In this document: positions 26,549-36,205 of the stretch, piece after piece | Position numbering within the stretch: position 1 is the stretch's first letter | Layout: each line of letters starts with the position of its first letter | Assembly (NCBI RefSeq): GCF_004354085.1 | Contig: NZ_SMSE01000001.1 | Coordinates: forward strand, 47,335 to 111,334 | DNA length: 64,000 nucleotides | Direction of reading: 5' to 3' | DNA from: Seongchinamella unica | Lineage (GTDB): Bacteria > Pseudomonadota > Gammaproteobacteria > Pseudomonadales > Halieaceae | Translations under genes and position numbers: made by a program | The notes under the pieces: model-generated | Told to the model about the DNA's origin: nothing | The model's input: only the letters and a program-made list of their open reading frames with translations | The model's database searches: none

Positions 26549-29149
26549 TCAGGACAGCTGGGACTGAACCCATTCCGGCACCGCTTGCAACACCTCGGGC
26601 AGCGCTGCCACATCGCTGCCGCCGCCCTGGGCCATATCGGGGCGGCCACCCCCCTTGCCGCCCAGGCGAGTGGCAAATTCGCGCATCAGGTCCCCGGCTT
26701 TTACCCGGTCGGTGAGGTCCTTGGTAACCCCGGCGGCGAGAGCCACCTTGTCGTCGTTGACGGCAGCCAGCAGGATGACACCAGAGCCCAGCTTGTTCTT
26801 GACCTGGTCCAGTACATCGCGCAGCGACCTGGCATCGGCGCCCTCGACATTGGCAGCCAGCACTTTGAACCCTGCCACCTCGACGGCATCGGCGGTGAGG
26901 TCACTGCCGGCACCGGTCGCCAGTTTCTGTTTCAGGCGGGCGATTTCTTTTTCCAGTTCACGGTTTTCCGCGCGCAATCCCGCCACCTTGTCGGCCACGT
27001 TCTCTGCAGTACCCTTGACCACGTCACACACGGCGGCCAGCTGCTGTTCGGCAGCATCGACCTGGGCCAGCGCCTGCGCCCCGGTGACGCCCTCGATACG
27101 GCGAATCCCGGCGGCTACACCAGACTCGGAGCTGATGCGCATGAGGCCGATATCACCGGTGCGGGCCACGTGGGTACCACCGCAAAGTTCGACCGAGAAG
27201 TCGTCCTCGCCCATGGCAAGCACCCGCACCTCGTCGCCGTATTTCTCGCCAAACAGGGCCATGGCGCCCGCTTCCACCGCCTCGTCCATGGACATCAGGC
27301 GGGTGCTGACTTCGGTGTTGGCCCGCACCTGCTCGTTAACCATCGTCTCGATCTGCTTGAGCTCCTCCGGCGTTACCGCCTCAAAGTGGGAGAAGTCAAA
27401 GCGCAGCCGCTGGGAATCCACCAGCGAGCCTTTCTGCTGTACGTGATCGCCCAACACTTTGCGCAGGGCCGCGTGCAGCAGATGGGTGGCCGAGTGATTG
27501 AGCCGGGTGCGCTGGCGCAGGGAGTCGTCCACCCGGGTTTCCAGTACGTCGCCCTTGTGGACGCTACCCTGGAGCACTTTCACGTGATGCAGGTGCTGGT
27601 CGGATGCCTTGGTGGTATTGGTCACTTCCAGCTTCACACCAGCAGCGGTCATGTAGCCGGTATCGCCCACCTGGCCCCCGGACTCGCCGTAGAAAGGCGT
27701 ATTGGACAACACCACGATACCGGTATCGTCGGTCGCCAGCGCAGCCACTTCCTTGCCGTCCTGCAGCAGGGCGGTCACCGTGCCCTCGCCGTGGGTGCTG
27801 TCGTAGCCGGTAAACTCGGTGTGGCCATCCAGCTTGAGGATATCGTTGTAGTCCACCTTGAAGCTGCCGCCCTCCTGGGAACGGGAGCGCTGTTCGGCCA
27901 TGGCGGCGTCGTACCCGGCCATGTCCAGGCGCAGTCCCCGTTCGCGGGCAATGTCGTTGGTCAGGTCTACCGGAAAGCCATAGGTATCGTAAAGCTTGAA
28001 TACCACGTCGCCGGGAATCTCTTCACCGCCCAGGCCATCCAGTGCTTCCTCGAGAATCAGCATCCCCTTGTCCAGGGTCTTGGCGAACTGTTCTTCCTCG
28101 GTCAGCAGCGCTTTCTCGATCTGCGGCTGCAGCTTGACCAGCTCCGGATAGGCAGCGCCCATCTCTCCGGCCAGGGGGGCCACCAGCTTGTAGAAGAAGG
28201 GCTCACTGGCGCCCAGCTTGTTGCCGTGGCGGATGGCGCGACGAATGATACGGCGCAGCACGTAGCCGCGACCCTCGTTACCGGGCAATACGCCATCGGC
28301 CACCAGGAAGGCGCAGGAACGGATGTGGTCGGCAATCACCCGCAGTGACTTGTTTTCCAGGTCAGCGGCGTCCAGCAGGCCGGCGGCGGCCTGGATCAGC
28401 GTCTGGAACAGGTCGATCTCGTAGTTGCTGTGGACGTGCTGCATGACCGCGGCAATACGCTCCAGGCCCATGCCGGTATCTACCGAGGGTGCCGGCAGCG
28501 GGTTCATGTTGCCGTCGGCGTCGCGGTTGTACTGCATGAATACCAGGTTCCAGATCTCGATGTAGCGATCCAGGTCGTCGTCGGGGCTACCGGGAGGCCC
28601 GCCGGGCACCTCCGGACCGTGATCGTAGAAAATTTCCGAGCAGGGTCCGCAGGGTCCGGTGTCGCCCATCTGCCAGAAATTGTCCTCCTCGAGCCGGGAA
28701 ATACGCTCCCGCGGGAAACCGATTTCGTTGACCCAGATTTCCTCCGCCTCATCGTCGGACACGTGGCAGGTCACCCACAGGCGCTCGGGGGGCAGCGCCA
28801 GGGTGCCGGTGAGAAAATTCCAGGCGAACTGGATCGCCTCCTTCTTGAAATAGTCGCCGAAGCTGAAGTTACCCAGCATCTCGAAGAAGGTGTGGTGGCG
28901 GGCGGTGTAACCGACGTTTTCCAGGTCGTTGTGCTTGCCGCCGGCGCGCACACAACGCTGGCTGCTGGTGGCGCGCACGTAGGGCCGCGGGTCGTTGCCC
29001 AGGAAGGTATCCTTGAACTGGTTCATACCGGCGTTGGTAAACAGCAAGGTGGGGTCGTTGGCCGGCACCAGGGAGCTGGAAGCAACCCGGGTGTGTTGCT
29101 GCTTCTCAAAAAAATCCAGGAACGCTTCGCGTATCTCTACGGTCTTCAT
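26549..29149 (-). CDS. alaS: Alanyl-tRNA synthetase
   Basis: This class II synthetase of 866 aa charges tRNA-Ala. Visible are the N-terminal [11 protein letters not shown] and [15 protein letters not shown] motifs of the aminoacylation domain, the editing domain [11 protein letters not shown] (HxxxH) with [10 protein letters not shown] (zinc ligands), and the C-terminal [12 protein letters not shown] of the C-Ala domain. The length is normal. It is followed by lysC in the same direction. Confidence 0.98.
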   Translation of the reverse strand: MKTVEIREAFLDFFEKQQHTRVASSSLVPANDPTLLFTNAGMNQFKDTFLGNDPRPYVRATSSQRCVRAGGKHNDLENVGYTARHHTFFEMLGNFSFGDYFKKEAIQFAWNFLTGTLALPPERLWVTCHVSDDEAEEIWVNEIGFPRERISRLEEDNFWQMGDTGPCGPCSEIFYDHGPEVPGGPPGSPDDDLDRYIEIWNLVFMQYNRDADGNMNPLPAPSVDTGMGLERIAAVMQHVHSNYEIDLFQTLIQAAAGLLDAADLENKSLRVIADHIRSCAFLVADGVLPGNEGRGYVLRRIIRRAIRHGNKLGASEPFFYKLVAPLAGEMGAAYPELVKLQPQIEKALLTEEEQFAKTLDKGMLILEEALDGLGGEEIPGDVVFKLYDTYGFPVDLTNDIARERGLRLDMAGYDAAMAEQRSRSQEGGSFKVDYNDILKLDGHTEFTGYDSTHGEGTVTALLQDGKEVAALATDDTGIVVLSNTPFYGESGGQVGDTGYMTAAGVKLEVTNTTKASDQHLHHVKVLQGSVHKGDVLETRVDDSLRQRTRLNHSATHLLHAALRKVLGDHVQQKGSLVDSQRLRFDFSHFEAVTPEELKQIETMVNEQVRANTEVSTRLMSMDEAVEAGAMALFGEKYGDEVRVLAMGEDDFSVELCGGTHVARTGDIGLMRISSESGVAAGIRRIEGVTGAQALAQVDAAEQQLAAVCDVVKGTAENVADKVAGLRAENRELEKEIARLKQKLATGAGSDLTADAVEVAGFKVLAANVEGADARSLRDVLDQVKNKLGSGVILLAAVNDDKVALAAGVTKDLTDRVKAGDLMREFATRLGGKGGGRPDMAQGGGSDVAALPEVLQAVPEWVQSQLS

Positions 29150-29181
29150 AATCGGTCTCGTTGTTTTGGAAGTAGCGAGCC

Positions 29182-29529
29182 TCAGCCCGCCATATGCCCT
29201 TCGGCGAATTTCCTGCCGGCAATGATGTGCAGGTGCAGGTGGAACACGGTCTGGCCAGCGCCCTCACCGTTGTTGATAATCAGGCGAAAGGCATCCTGCA
29301 CCCCCAACTGCTCGGCGATCTTGCCCGCCGCCAGCAGCAGGTGCCCCAGCAGTTCCTGGTCCTCGGCACCGGCGTCGACCAGCCGTGGAATTGCCTTCTT
29401 GGGGATCACCAGCACATGCACCGGTGCCTGGGGGGCGATGTCGTTGATGGCGACACAGTGGTCGTCCTCGTAGAGGAACTCCGCAGGAATCTCGCCGGCA
29501 ATGATCTTGCCAAAAATGGTATCAGCCAT
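29182..29529 (-). CDS. hinT: HIT-family purine nucleoside phosphoramidase (HinT-like)
   Basis: A 115-aa HIT protein with [20 protein letters not shown] at the start and the histidine triad [14 protein letters not shown]. HinT hydrolyses adenosine phosphoramidates. The full length corresponds to the compact bacterial group. It starts 4 bp after the Trm112-like gene stop, so both are probably in one operon leading toward alaS. Confidence 0.94.
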   Translation of the reverse strand: MADTIFGKIIAGEIPAEFLYEDDHCVAINDIAPQAPVHVLVIPKKAIPRLVDAGAEDQELLGHLLLAAGKIAEQLGVQDAFRLIINNGEGAGQTVFHLHLHIIAGRKFAEGHMAG

Positions 29530-29533
29530 GGAA

Positions 29534-29719
29534 TCAGCCCAGCTTTTCGTCGGCGGTGAGCTGGCGGGCTTCCGACTCGAGCATCACCGGGATGCCGTCA
29601 CGCACCGGGTAGGCCAGGCCCGATGCCTTGCAGACCAGCTCGTCTTTTTCCTGGTCGTACTCCAGTGGCGCCTTGCTCACCGGGCACACCAGGATGCTGA
29701 GTAACTTCTTGTCGATCAT
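29534..29719 (-). CDS. Trm112/YcaR-family zinc-ribbon-like protein
   Basis: A 61-aa protein of the UPF0434/Trm112 family: [17 protein letters not shown], then [20 protein letters not shown]. The eukaryotic homologue activates methyltransferases; the bacterial role is not settled. It retains Cys residues at only two of the possible zinc positions, as usual for this group. It is translationally close to the HIT gene. Confidence 0.92.
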   Translation of the reverse strand: MIDKKLLSILVCPVSKAPLEYDQEKDELVCKASGLAYPVRDGIPVMLESEARQLTADEKLG

Positions 29720-29794
29720 CGCCTTCTCACGGGGTAAAAACGGAGCCGCATTATACGGGCTTTTGCCCCGCTTGGCATAGCCGCGAGGCGGCCT

Positions 29795-30628
29795 TTAGCC
29801 CCCGCTGCCGCTGGGCTCAGGCATGGGCGGCACCAGCAGCTGCGGGTCCACCCTTTCACTGCGCCAGCTCATGCGCCAGTCCAGGTGGGGACCCGTGGCC
29901 CGGCCAGTGGCGCCAACCTCACCGATCAGGTCGCCGGTCCGGATCTCCTGGCCGACCGCCACATGCACCTTGCTCAGGTGGAGAAAGGACGAGGACAGGC
30001 CATAGCCGTGATCGAGGATTACGGTGCCACCGGAGTAAAACAGGTCCGGCTCCGCCAGGGTCACCACCCCTGCCGAGGGCGCGTAGACCGGGGTGCCGGT
30101 GGGTACGGCCACATCGACGCCGTAATGGGGATTTTTCGGGGTGCCATTGTAAATGCGCTGACTGCCGTAAACCCCGGAGATCCGCCCTCTGGCGGGCCAC
30201 TCAAACCCGGCGAGCGCGTTCTGCAGCAGGTCCGGCCGTTGCAGGCGCTGGCCCTTGGCGGCGCCTACCAGGGCGCGCTCGCGGCGGATGCGCTCCAGGT
30301 GTTCCGCGGACGGGGTGACGGTTTGCTGTGGCACACCCTCTACCCGCGAGATACGGTACTGCCGGGACTTGATCTCCAGCAGCTGTTTGCAGGGCTGGGG
30401 CCCGGTAACCACCAGTTCCGACCTGGGCGCGGCATCGCGGCCAAAGGCGGCGACGAACGTGCCACTGTCGAGAACATCCAGGACTTGCCCGTCGAGGGTA
30501 ACGCGACTGCCGGGCGCCACGTCCCCCCAGATCAACCCGCCCTGGATGAGGTCACCTTCCAGCTGGGGGCAACTGGCCATGGCCTGGGTGGCAACCAGTG
30601 CGAGCATGGCAAGAAAAAAACGCGGCAT
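29795..30628 (-). CDS. Secreted M23-family peptidase (LytM domain)
   Basis: A 277-aa exported protein with a signal peptide ending in AMAS. The C-terminal M23 domain shows GVYGSQRIYNGTPKNPHYGVD, with the zinc ligands H and D of HxxxD, and HGYGLSSSFLHLSKVHV. The second zinc motif, normally HxH, reads GPHLDWRM, so the last His is Asp. I recall this HLDW form in a subgroup of M23 proteins, which may have altered activity. It probably acts on peptidoglycan or as an envelope regulator. The gene stands alone, divergent from greB. Confidence 0.9.
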   Translation of the reverse strand: MPRFFLAMLALVATQAMASCPQLEGDLIQGGLIWGDVAPGSRVTLDGQVLDVLDSGTFVAAFGRDAAPRSELVVTGPQPCKQLLEIKSRQYRISRVEGVPQQTVTPSAEHLERIRRERALVGAAKGQRLQRPDLLQNALAGFEWPARGRISGVYGSQRIYNGTPKNPHYGVDVAVPTGTPVYAPSAGVVTLAEPDLFYSGGTVILDHGYGLSSSFLHLSKVHVAVGQEIRTGDLIGEVGATGRATGPHLDWRMSWRSERVDPQLLVPPMPEPSGSGG

Positions 30629-30725
30629 GGGGAAATTCCGTTGTCTGGGTATAGCGGCTCAAATTATCACCCGCCCTGCCCTCGCGGGCAATGACACCGT
30701 CGCCCGGGGCTTTTAGAATGCACCC

Positions 30726-31223
30726 ATGGGCAGATACCGACCACCGCGAAAACGCGGCTCACGTTACATTACGCCGGAGGGTGAGGCCACCCTGCGCGCG
30801 GAATTACATCAACTGTGGAAAGTGGAGCGGCCGCAGGTGACCAATGTCGTGCACGAGGCGGCAAAGAACGGCGACCGCTCGGAGAACGGCGATTATATCT
30901 ACGGCAAGCGCCGGCTGCGGGAGATCGACTCCCGGGTACGCTTCCTGAACAAGCGGCTGGACGAGCTGGAAGTAGTGGACCGGGCCCCGGACGACACCAG
31001 CAAGGTGCGCTTCGGCGCCTGGGTGACGCTGGAGGACGAAAACGGCGACGAACAGCGCTGGCGGATTGTCGGGCCGGATGAGTTCGACCTCAAGGCGGGC
31101 AAGCTGAGCATGGATTCGCCGATGGCGAGGTCCATGCTGGGCAAGGGGCTGGATGACGAGGTCGTGGTGCGCAGTCCGTCCGGAGAACAGCTGTTTTACG
31201 TGGTGGGCGTTGAATACGCATAA
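30726..31223 (+). CDS. greB: Transcription elongation factor GreB
   Basis: A 165-aa cleavage factor that rescues backtracked RNA polymerase. The N-terminal coiled coil contains the conserved acidic tip in AKNGDRSENGDYIYGKRRLREID, and the C-terminal FKBP-like domain includes ARSMLGKGLDDEVVV. The length and the YITPEG start favour GreB over GreA. It is divergent from the M23 peptidase gene, sharing a 97-bp upstream region. Confidence 0.95.
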   Translation: MGRYRPPRKRGSRYITPEGEATLRAELHQLWKVERPQVTNVVHEAAKNGDRSENGDYIYGKRRLREIDSRVRFLNKRLDELEVVDRAPDDTSKVRFGAWVTLEDENGDEQRWRIVGPDEFDLKAGKLSMDSPMARSMLGKGLDDEVVVRSPSGEQLFYVVGVEYA

Positions 31224-31294
31224 TGCATCCCGGCTTGCCCCAGGGCACCTTCTCTTGCCCTTGCAGCGCAATTCACCTTGTTCGCCGGGATGCA
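31224..31294. other. 11-bp inverted repeat between greB and the TonB receptor
   Basis: TGCATCCCGGC at 31224 is inverted as GCCGGGATGCA at 31284 with a 49-bp loop, in the gap of two convergent genes. It could form a terminator-like structure for either gene, but no T tract is present. Confidence 0.4.
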
Positions 31295-31316
31295 GCTGCT
31301 GACTACAGGGCGCAGA

Positions 31317-33434
31317 TCAGAAATCCCACTGCACGCCAACAGAGGCTGTCAGGGGCTTGTTGGGACGGGCGCCGTCGGGCTGGCGGGATACAATGGCACG
31401 CTCATCCAGCAGGTTTTCAACCTTGAGGTATACCGTACCGTTATCGGTCAGCGCGTAGCGACTGATGAAATCCACGACCAGCAGGTCGTCGCTCTCGTCA
31501 AAGGCCTTACCGCCCTGACAGCCGACGGTCATACACATTTCGTCCAGGTACTTGACCACGGCGTAGTTATCCCACCCCTGGGGACCCACCAGGCCGAGAC
31601 GCAGGCTGACGGTATTTTCGGGAATGGAAGCCAGGCGATCCCCGTCTTCAAAACCTTCTTCCGGATTGTCCTTGCTGATAACGGCATCGGTGTAGGTGTA
31701 CACCAGGTTCAGGGGCATGGAATAACGCCCCAGGTCCAGACTGGTTCCCGCCTGCAATTCCACACCCGAGATCACGGCTTCACCGGTGGTAAATGAGCCC
31801 GAGGTTTCGCCGTTACTGCAGGGATTGGCGTTGGAACAGTTTTCTGACTTGTTGTCGAAGTCACTGTAGAAACCAACCGCCTCGACGAACCACGGGCCGC
31901 GATACCTGAGCCCTGCTTCGTAGTTGGTGCTGGTTTCCGGATCCTCATATTCCCGGGCGCCGCCGCCCAGGGGTGAGAAGCCCTTGTGGACGCCGGCCAG
32001 TACCTGCCAGCTGTCGCTCAGGTCGTAGGTAAAGGAGGCGCCCGGCAACCATTCATCGCCGCTGTTACTGCGGGAACTGTCGAGCACAGTGCGCTGCGGG
32101 TCAGCGTACTGGCGGCGGGACGATTCGACATCCTCCCAACGCAGCGCCAGGTTTACGTTCAGGGCATCGGTGACAGCCCAGCTGTCCACCGCCCAGAAAG
32201 CCGTGGCGTCCGCCTTTTCGACCCGGTTGTCGCCGCCGGCAGGCTCCTTGATCCTGTCGAATACCAGCTTTCCGTCAATCTGGTGGTAGTACTCGACCGG
32301 CTGGAATCGATCCATCTCGTCCTCGTGCACCCGCCCCCCCAGGGCCAGCTGGTGATCGCCCAGGGACCAGTCAAAGTTAAGCTCAACGCCTCTGGACTCA
32401 TACTCGCGGTTATTGTGCTTGTACTGCAGGTCGAAGGCGTCAACGGTACCGTCCAGAACACCCTGCGCGATCGCGTCACCGTTATTGGCCGCGGCAACAA
32501 AGTTGCCACCGCCGCTGAGTTTGAACCAGTCGCGGGCGAACTTGTTGTAATAGCCGGTGGCGCTCATGGTCAGGCTATCGGTGAGATCCAGGCGATACAC
32601 GAGGCTGTACCCCTGGTGATCATTGTCCATCTCATCCGGTTCAGACAGGCCGTAGCGTCGATCTTCATCGCGATCGAAATCCGCGTCGGTCAGCCCCAGG
32701 TAGGTCTCGTCGGACACTTCCTCGGAATACTGTGCCTTGAACAGCACACTCTGCCTCTCGGTTTCCCAGGCCAGTTTGACCAGGTAGTCACTGATGTCGT
32801 AACCGGTGTCCCCGCTGGAGCGGTCAATCTCCTTGAAACCGTCACTGCGACGCTGGGCCGTTTCCACCAGGAACCCGAAATCGCCGGCGCGCACCCCGTA
32901 GTTGGCGAGCAGGTCCGCCTCACCATTCTGGCCGTAAGCGAATGCGATACTGCCGCTGGATTCCTGGGGAATGGGGGTTGAAATCATATTGACCACTCCG
33001 CCGGTGGTTTGGGGACCGTAACGCAACAGGGGCGCACCCTTGAGCACTTCTACACTGTGCATACGGCTCATGGTTGGAAAATAGTAGGCGGCAGGATTGG
33101 AGTACGGAGCGGGCGCAATCATCACTCCGTCCTCCAGCAGGGTGATCTTGGAGGAACGCTCCGCAGTGGCGCCGCGTATACCGATGTTGGGCCGCAGGCC
33201 ATACCCATCTTCTTCCTGGATATAGGTACCCGGAACCGTCTTCAACAGCTGGTTGATATCCCGCGCCGCCTCGACCTGGATTTGCGCAGCGTCAATGACC
33301 GAGCCGGTACCCGCCAGGTCGCGAGCCGCCTCCTGTGAGCCGATGATGGTCACTTCTTCCAGTTCCCCGGCAACCCCTGATCCGGTGTTGGCAATAGTCG
33401 CAGCGATGGCTACAGCAAGCATGTGCTTCTTCAT
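31317..33434 (-). CDS. TonB-dependent receptor, FecA-like (ferric siderophore/citrate type)
   Basis: A 705-aa outer-membrane receptor. A signal peptide (LAVAIAATIANTGSGVAG) precedes the TonB-box region EEVTIIGS, the plug with LLKTVPGTYIQEEDG, PNIGIRG and VEVLKGAPLLRYGPQTTGGVVNMIS, and a barrel ending in aromatic WDF. The PNIGIRG and VEVLKGAPLLRYGPQTTGG wording is like Fe(III)-dicitrate receptors. Fur-box-like sequences just upstream support iron control. No FecIR or transporter genes are adjacent, so the ligand is uncertain. Confidence 0.92.
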   Translation of the reverse strand: MKKHMLAVAIAATIANTGSGVAGELEEVTIIGSQEAARDLAGTGSVIDAAQIQVEAARDINQLLKTVPGTYIQEEDGYGLRPNIGIRGATAERSSKITLLEDGVMIAPAPYSNPAAYYFPTMSRMHSVEVLKGAPLLRYGPQTTGGVVNMISTPIPQESSGSIAFAYGQNGEADLLANYGVRAGDFGFLVETAQRRSDGFKEIDRSSGDTGYDISDYLVKLAWETERQSVLFKAQYSEEVSDETYLGLTDADFDRDEDRRYGLSEPDEMDNDHQGYSLVYRLDLTDSLTMSATGYYNKFARDWFKLSGGGNFVAAANNGDAIAQGVLDGTVDAFDLQYKHNNREYESRGVELNFDWSLGDHQLALGGRVHEDEMDRFQPVEYYHQIDGKLVFDRIKEPAGGDNRVEKADATAFWAVDSWAVTDALNVNLALRWEDVESSRRQYADPQRTVLDSSRSNSGDEWLPGASFTYDLSDSWQVLAGVHKGFSPLGGGAREYEDPETSTNYEAGLRYRGPWFVEAVGFYSDFDNKSENCSNANPCSNGETSGSFTTGEAVISGVELQAGTSLDLGRYSMPLNLVYTYTDAVISKDNPEEGFEDGDRLASIPENTVSLRLGLVGPQGWDNYAVVKYLDEMCMTVGCQGGKAFDESDDLLVVDFISRYALTDNGTVYLKVENLLDERAIVSRQPDGARPNKPLTASVGVQWDF

Positions 33435-33477
33435 TATTACGCGTTTCCCCTGTCTGAATGCGTTGCTAACTGAACGG

Positions 33478-33531
33478 AATGATAATAGGAAATATTCTTA
33501 TTTACAAACTTATTGGTAATTATTCTCATTC
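33478..33531 (-). promoter_or_regulatory. Two Fur-box-like sites upstream of the FecA-like receptor
   Basis: Read on the minus strand, GAATGAGAATAATTACCAA (about 33513-33531) matches the Fur consensus GATAATGATAATCATTATC in its 6-1-6 form with GAGAAT and AATTAC hexamers. A second AT-rich site, AATGATAATAGGAAATATTC (about 33478-33497, plus strand), has similar hexamers. They lie 45-100 bp before the receptor start, as expected for iron-repressed promoters. Confidence 0.7.
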
Positions 33532-33610
33532 AGGATGCAGGGGCATGGCTGGGCCCCGGGAACACCCTCTCCAGGGCCGGGTAGTCAGTCAGGCGACCGG
33601 TTGTGGGGAG

Positions 33611-33712
33611 GCATATTTGGGGTCAGAGCATATTTGGGGTCAGAGTAAAAACCGGAGTCAGCATCGAGTGTGAGACCGACTAAGCTACGGTTTTTACTCT
33701 GACCCCAAATAT
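33611..33712. repeat. Mobile-type direct and inverted repeats next to HMG-CoA reductase
   Basis: GCATATTTGGGGTCAGAG occurs at 33611-33628 and again at 33628-33645, where it continues as TAAAAACCG. The same core is inverted at 33688-33712 (CGGTTTTTACTCTGACCCC, then AAATAT) after a 33-bp loop, giving a 25-bp near-perfect hairpin. Sequences with TTTGGGGTCAGAGTAAAA are, as I recall, widely dispersed in proteobacterial genomes near REP-associated (Y1) transposases. No transposase is here. The element abuts the HMG-CoA reductase stop codon, so it may act as its terminator. Confidence 0.8.
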
Positions 33713-33713
33713 A

Positions 33714-34898
33714 TCAGCGGTTGCGGCCGAGGGTTTCGTGGGCATCCACCCACTCGTTTTTGCCGGTATCCTTGTCCCGGCGGGTGGCCGCGCCGAGGGA
33801 GAGTTCACCGGCAACGACTGTGGCGGCGGCAATCTCAAGCAGTTTGTGGGCCTTGCCCTTACCGTAGCAGCCCATCAGTTCCAGGCACTCGCGCTGGGTT
33901 GCCAGACCGGTGCCGCCGCCGTAGGTCGCCATCACCAGGGCCGGCAAAGTGATGGAGAAGTACAGGTCACCCCTGCGGTCCACATAGGTGTAAACCGTGC
34001 TCTGGGTGGCCTCGCCGACACAGGCCGCGTCCTGTCCGGTGGCGATATACAGCGCCGCCAGCCCATTCACCGGGTGAGCGGCGTTGCTGGACGAGCCGGC
34101 GATATAGGAACTCATGAGGCTGATGGTCTGGCCATAGGCCATCTGCTCGGGGGTAATGCGCAGGACGCTCTGCAACACCTCCCGGGGTATGGTCAGTTCG
34201 GCGGTCACCCGGCGTCCCCGGGTGCCGAGGGAATTGACCGCAGACGGTTTCTTCTCGGTATCGAAGTTGCTGGACAGCATGTAGTGCCGCAACTGGGGAT
34301 AATTACTGCTGATCCATTCACAGGCGACGTAGGTGGCCCGCCCGGTCATATTCTGCCCTGCGGCATCACCGGTGGTGTAGTTGAATCGCGTATTCACCCA
34401 GTTGTGGTAGACGTAGCTTTCAATGTCGACCAGTTTGCCCACGGATGTCGTGGATTCCGCCTGGGCTTTGACCTCGGCAAAATTCGCCTTCAACCACAGG
34501 GAAAAATCCCTCGCTTCCCTGCCAGTCCGGAATACGAAGGCGGGAGCCCGTTGCATCGCTTCGCCGCAAATTGTGGTGGTAATTCCCCCGCTTTCGCGAA
34601 TCACCCGCATGCCCCGGTTGTAGCTGGCGATCAAGGTGCCCTCTATCGTCGCCAGGGGCACATAAAATTCACCCTGGGCATGCTCACCGTTGACCAGCAG
34701 CGGCCCTGCCACGCCAATCGGTACCTGGGCCACACCGAACAGGTGCTCACAGTTCCCGTCCATGGTTTCAGGGTCAAAGCTGAACTTACGGGTGTGGTCC
34801 AGGGAGGCACCGGTCTGCTGTTCCAGGAACTGCTGGCGCTCACTGATGATTTCGGCGCTGTAGTCGTTGTCATTACTGCGGGGGATCTTATTACTCAT
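33714..34898 (-). CDS. Hydroxymethylglutaryl-CoA reductase
   Basis: The enzyme reduces HMG-CoA to mevalonate with NAD(P)H (or the reverse in mevalonate use). The 394-aa protein contains catalytic Glu86 in ATIEGTLIASYNRG, Lys216/217 in TEKKPSAVNS, Asp290 in TGQDAACVGEAT and a C-terminal His387 in DAHETLGRNR. The cofactor-binding segment reads GDAAGQNM, the class I-like variant of GDAMGMNM. Most gammaproteobacteria use the MEP route, so HMGR is notable; no other mevalonate genes are in the window. The adjacent dehydrogenase is separated by a hairpin and may be unrelated. Confidence 0.93.
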   Translation of the reverse strand: MSNKIPRSNDNDYSAEIISERQQFLEQQTGASLDHTRKFSFDPETMDGNCEHLFGVAQVPIGVAGPLLVNGEHAQGEFYVPLATIEGTLIASYNRGMRVIRESGGITTTICGEAMQRAPAFVFRTGREARDFSLWLKANFAEVKAQAESTTSVGKLVDIESYVYHNWVNTRFNYTTGDAAGQNMTGRATYVACEWISSNYPQLRHYMLSSNFDTEKKPSAVNSLGTRGRRVTAELTIPREVLQSVLRITPEQMAYGQTISLMSSYIAGSSSNAAHPVNGLAALYIATGQDAACVGEATQSTVYTYVDRRGDLYFSITLPALVMATYGGGTGLATQRECLELMGCYGKGKAHKLLEIAAATVVAGELSLGAATRRDKDTGKNEWVDAHETLGRNR

Positions 34899-35015
34899 GA
34901 CTGTCTTGTCCTTTGCGTCTCTGCCTGTCGACGATGCACTTTAACATCAGGGCAAGGCAGTTTGGCAACCGAAGCGGAAAGGCGCATGCTCAACTGACAG
35001 GGATCAGCCCGGGAC

Positions 35016-35039
35016 AAAGCGTCGGGGGTCCGACGCTTT
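35016..35039 (-). terminator. Hairpin after the MDR-family dehydrogenase gene
   Basis: A perfect 10-bp stem, AAAGCGTCGG and CCGACGCTTT, encloses a GGGT loop 14 bp downstream of the dehydrogenase stop. The T run is short, so termination strength is unclear. Confidence 0.6.
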
Positions 35040-35052
35040 CGGGGACGGCATG

Positions 35053-36159
35053 CTAGGCCTGAGGAGTGACCAGGTATTTCTCGCCGGTTTTCATTGCACG
35101 ATAGTCGAGCACGGCTTCCCGGGTCAGCATTTCCTCCAGGGTCACCTTGTGCTTGTAGGTGCTGGCAAAGGTGGACGTGAGTCCCTCCAGCACTCGCTGG
35201 CGCATGCGCACAACCGTTTCCATCCCCGCCCTTTGCAGGAACGGGGTCAGCAGCCAGCCTGACAGCGTCCAGCCAAAACCATAGGCGGGTGTCAGAATAG
35301 TCGGGCTGACATCGAGCCGCCCGTAGATGTACATCTTCTTGGCCTGGTCGGAGCCATAGCGCGAATATTCAGCCATCTTGCTCACCGCCACCTGTTCCAT
35401 GGCCTTGAAGCAGGTATCGGCCATCTGACCGCCGCCAATCGGGTCAAAGCCCAGGTAGGCGCCGGTGGCCTCAATGGCACTGCGCAGCTGGCGGGTAAAA
35501 TCATCGTCGGATGAATTGACGATATGCGTTGCACCCAGGTCGGAAAGCAGTTCAACGTGCTCCGCCTTGCGCACGATATTGACCAGGGGAATGTCATCTT
35601 CCTGGCAGATTCTGACCAGCATCTGCCCCAGGTTGGATGCCGCGGCGGTGTGAATGATCGCTCCCTGCCCCTCCATCCTGGCGGTTTCCACGAAACCCAG
35701 TGCGGTCATCGGATTGACGAACGCAGACGCGCCATCCTCCGGGGACAGGTCCCCCAGCGGCAGGCACATGGCGGCGTCGGCAAGACAGAATTGCGCATAG
35801 GCCGTTCCCGGAACGCAGGCGACCCGCTGCCCGACCAGTGCCTGTGCCGATTCACTTTCCCCGGCCGCAATCACCGTACCGGCGCCTTCATTACCCACCG
35901 GAAGCCGCAAGCCGTGCCGCCCCTTCTGCGCACTGTTGAAGGGCTCCGGCATGTTGGCGACGAACTTGCCGGGGGAATACTCGGCATTTTCCAGGTCGGC
36001 CCCGGCGGTGAGCAGGGCCAGGTCTGAAGGATTGATGGGAGCGGCCTCCATTTTCACCAGCACCTGATTGCCGGTGGGAGCCGCAAAACTGGTGTCTACC
36101 AGCTCTACCGTAAGTTTGCCGTCAGCAAGGGTGCTGAACAACTGTTGTCCGCTGGTCAT
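35053..36159 (-). CDS. Zinc-independent MDR-family oxidoreductase (quinone/enoyl reductase-like)
   Basis: A 368-aa medium-chain dehydrogenase/reductase: an N-terminal GroES-like domain with NQVLVKMEAAPINPSDLALL and GNEGAGTVIAAG, then a Rossmann domain with GAIIHTAAASNLGQML in place of the classical glycine motif. The INPSD and AASNLGQM signatures match quinone oxidoreductase or enoyl reductase types without structural zinc. It probably reduces a conjugated ketone or quinone using NADPH; the substrate is unknown. The flavin oxidoreductase gene lies 46 bp upstream in the same direction. Confidence 0.88.
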   Translation of the reverse strand: MTSGQQLFSTLADGKLTVELVDTSFAAPTGNQVLVKMEAAPINPSDLALLTAGADLENAEYSPGKFVANMPEPFNSAQKGRHGLRLPVGNEGAGTVIAAGESESAQALVGQRVACVPGTAYAQFCLADAAMCLPLGDLSPEDGASAFVNPMTALGFVETARMEGQGAIIHTAAASNLGQMLVRICQEDDIPLVNIVRKAEHVELLSDLGATHIVNSSDDDFTRQLRSAIEATGAYLGFDPIGGGQMADTCFKAMEQVAVSKMAEYSRYGSDQAKKMYIYGRLDVSPTILTPAYGFGWTLSGWLLTPFLQRAGMETVVRMRQRVLEGLTSTFASTYKHKVTLEEMLTREAVLDYRAMKTGEKYLVTPQA

Positions 36160-36205
36160 GATGGTTCTCCTTTGAGTGTTACTGGCTGGTTTGGATTGGT
36201 CTGCA

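Noticed and set aside
26585-28348. 587-codon frame antisense to alaS
   Set aside because: Shadow of alaS codon bias; the sense strand is a full, conserved AlaRS.
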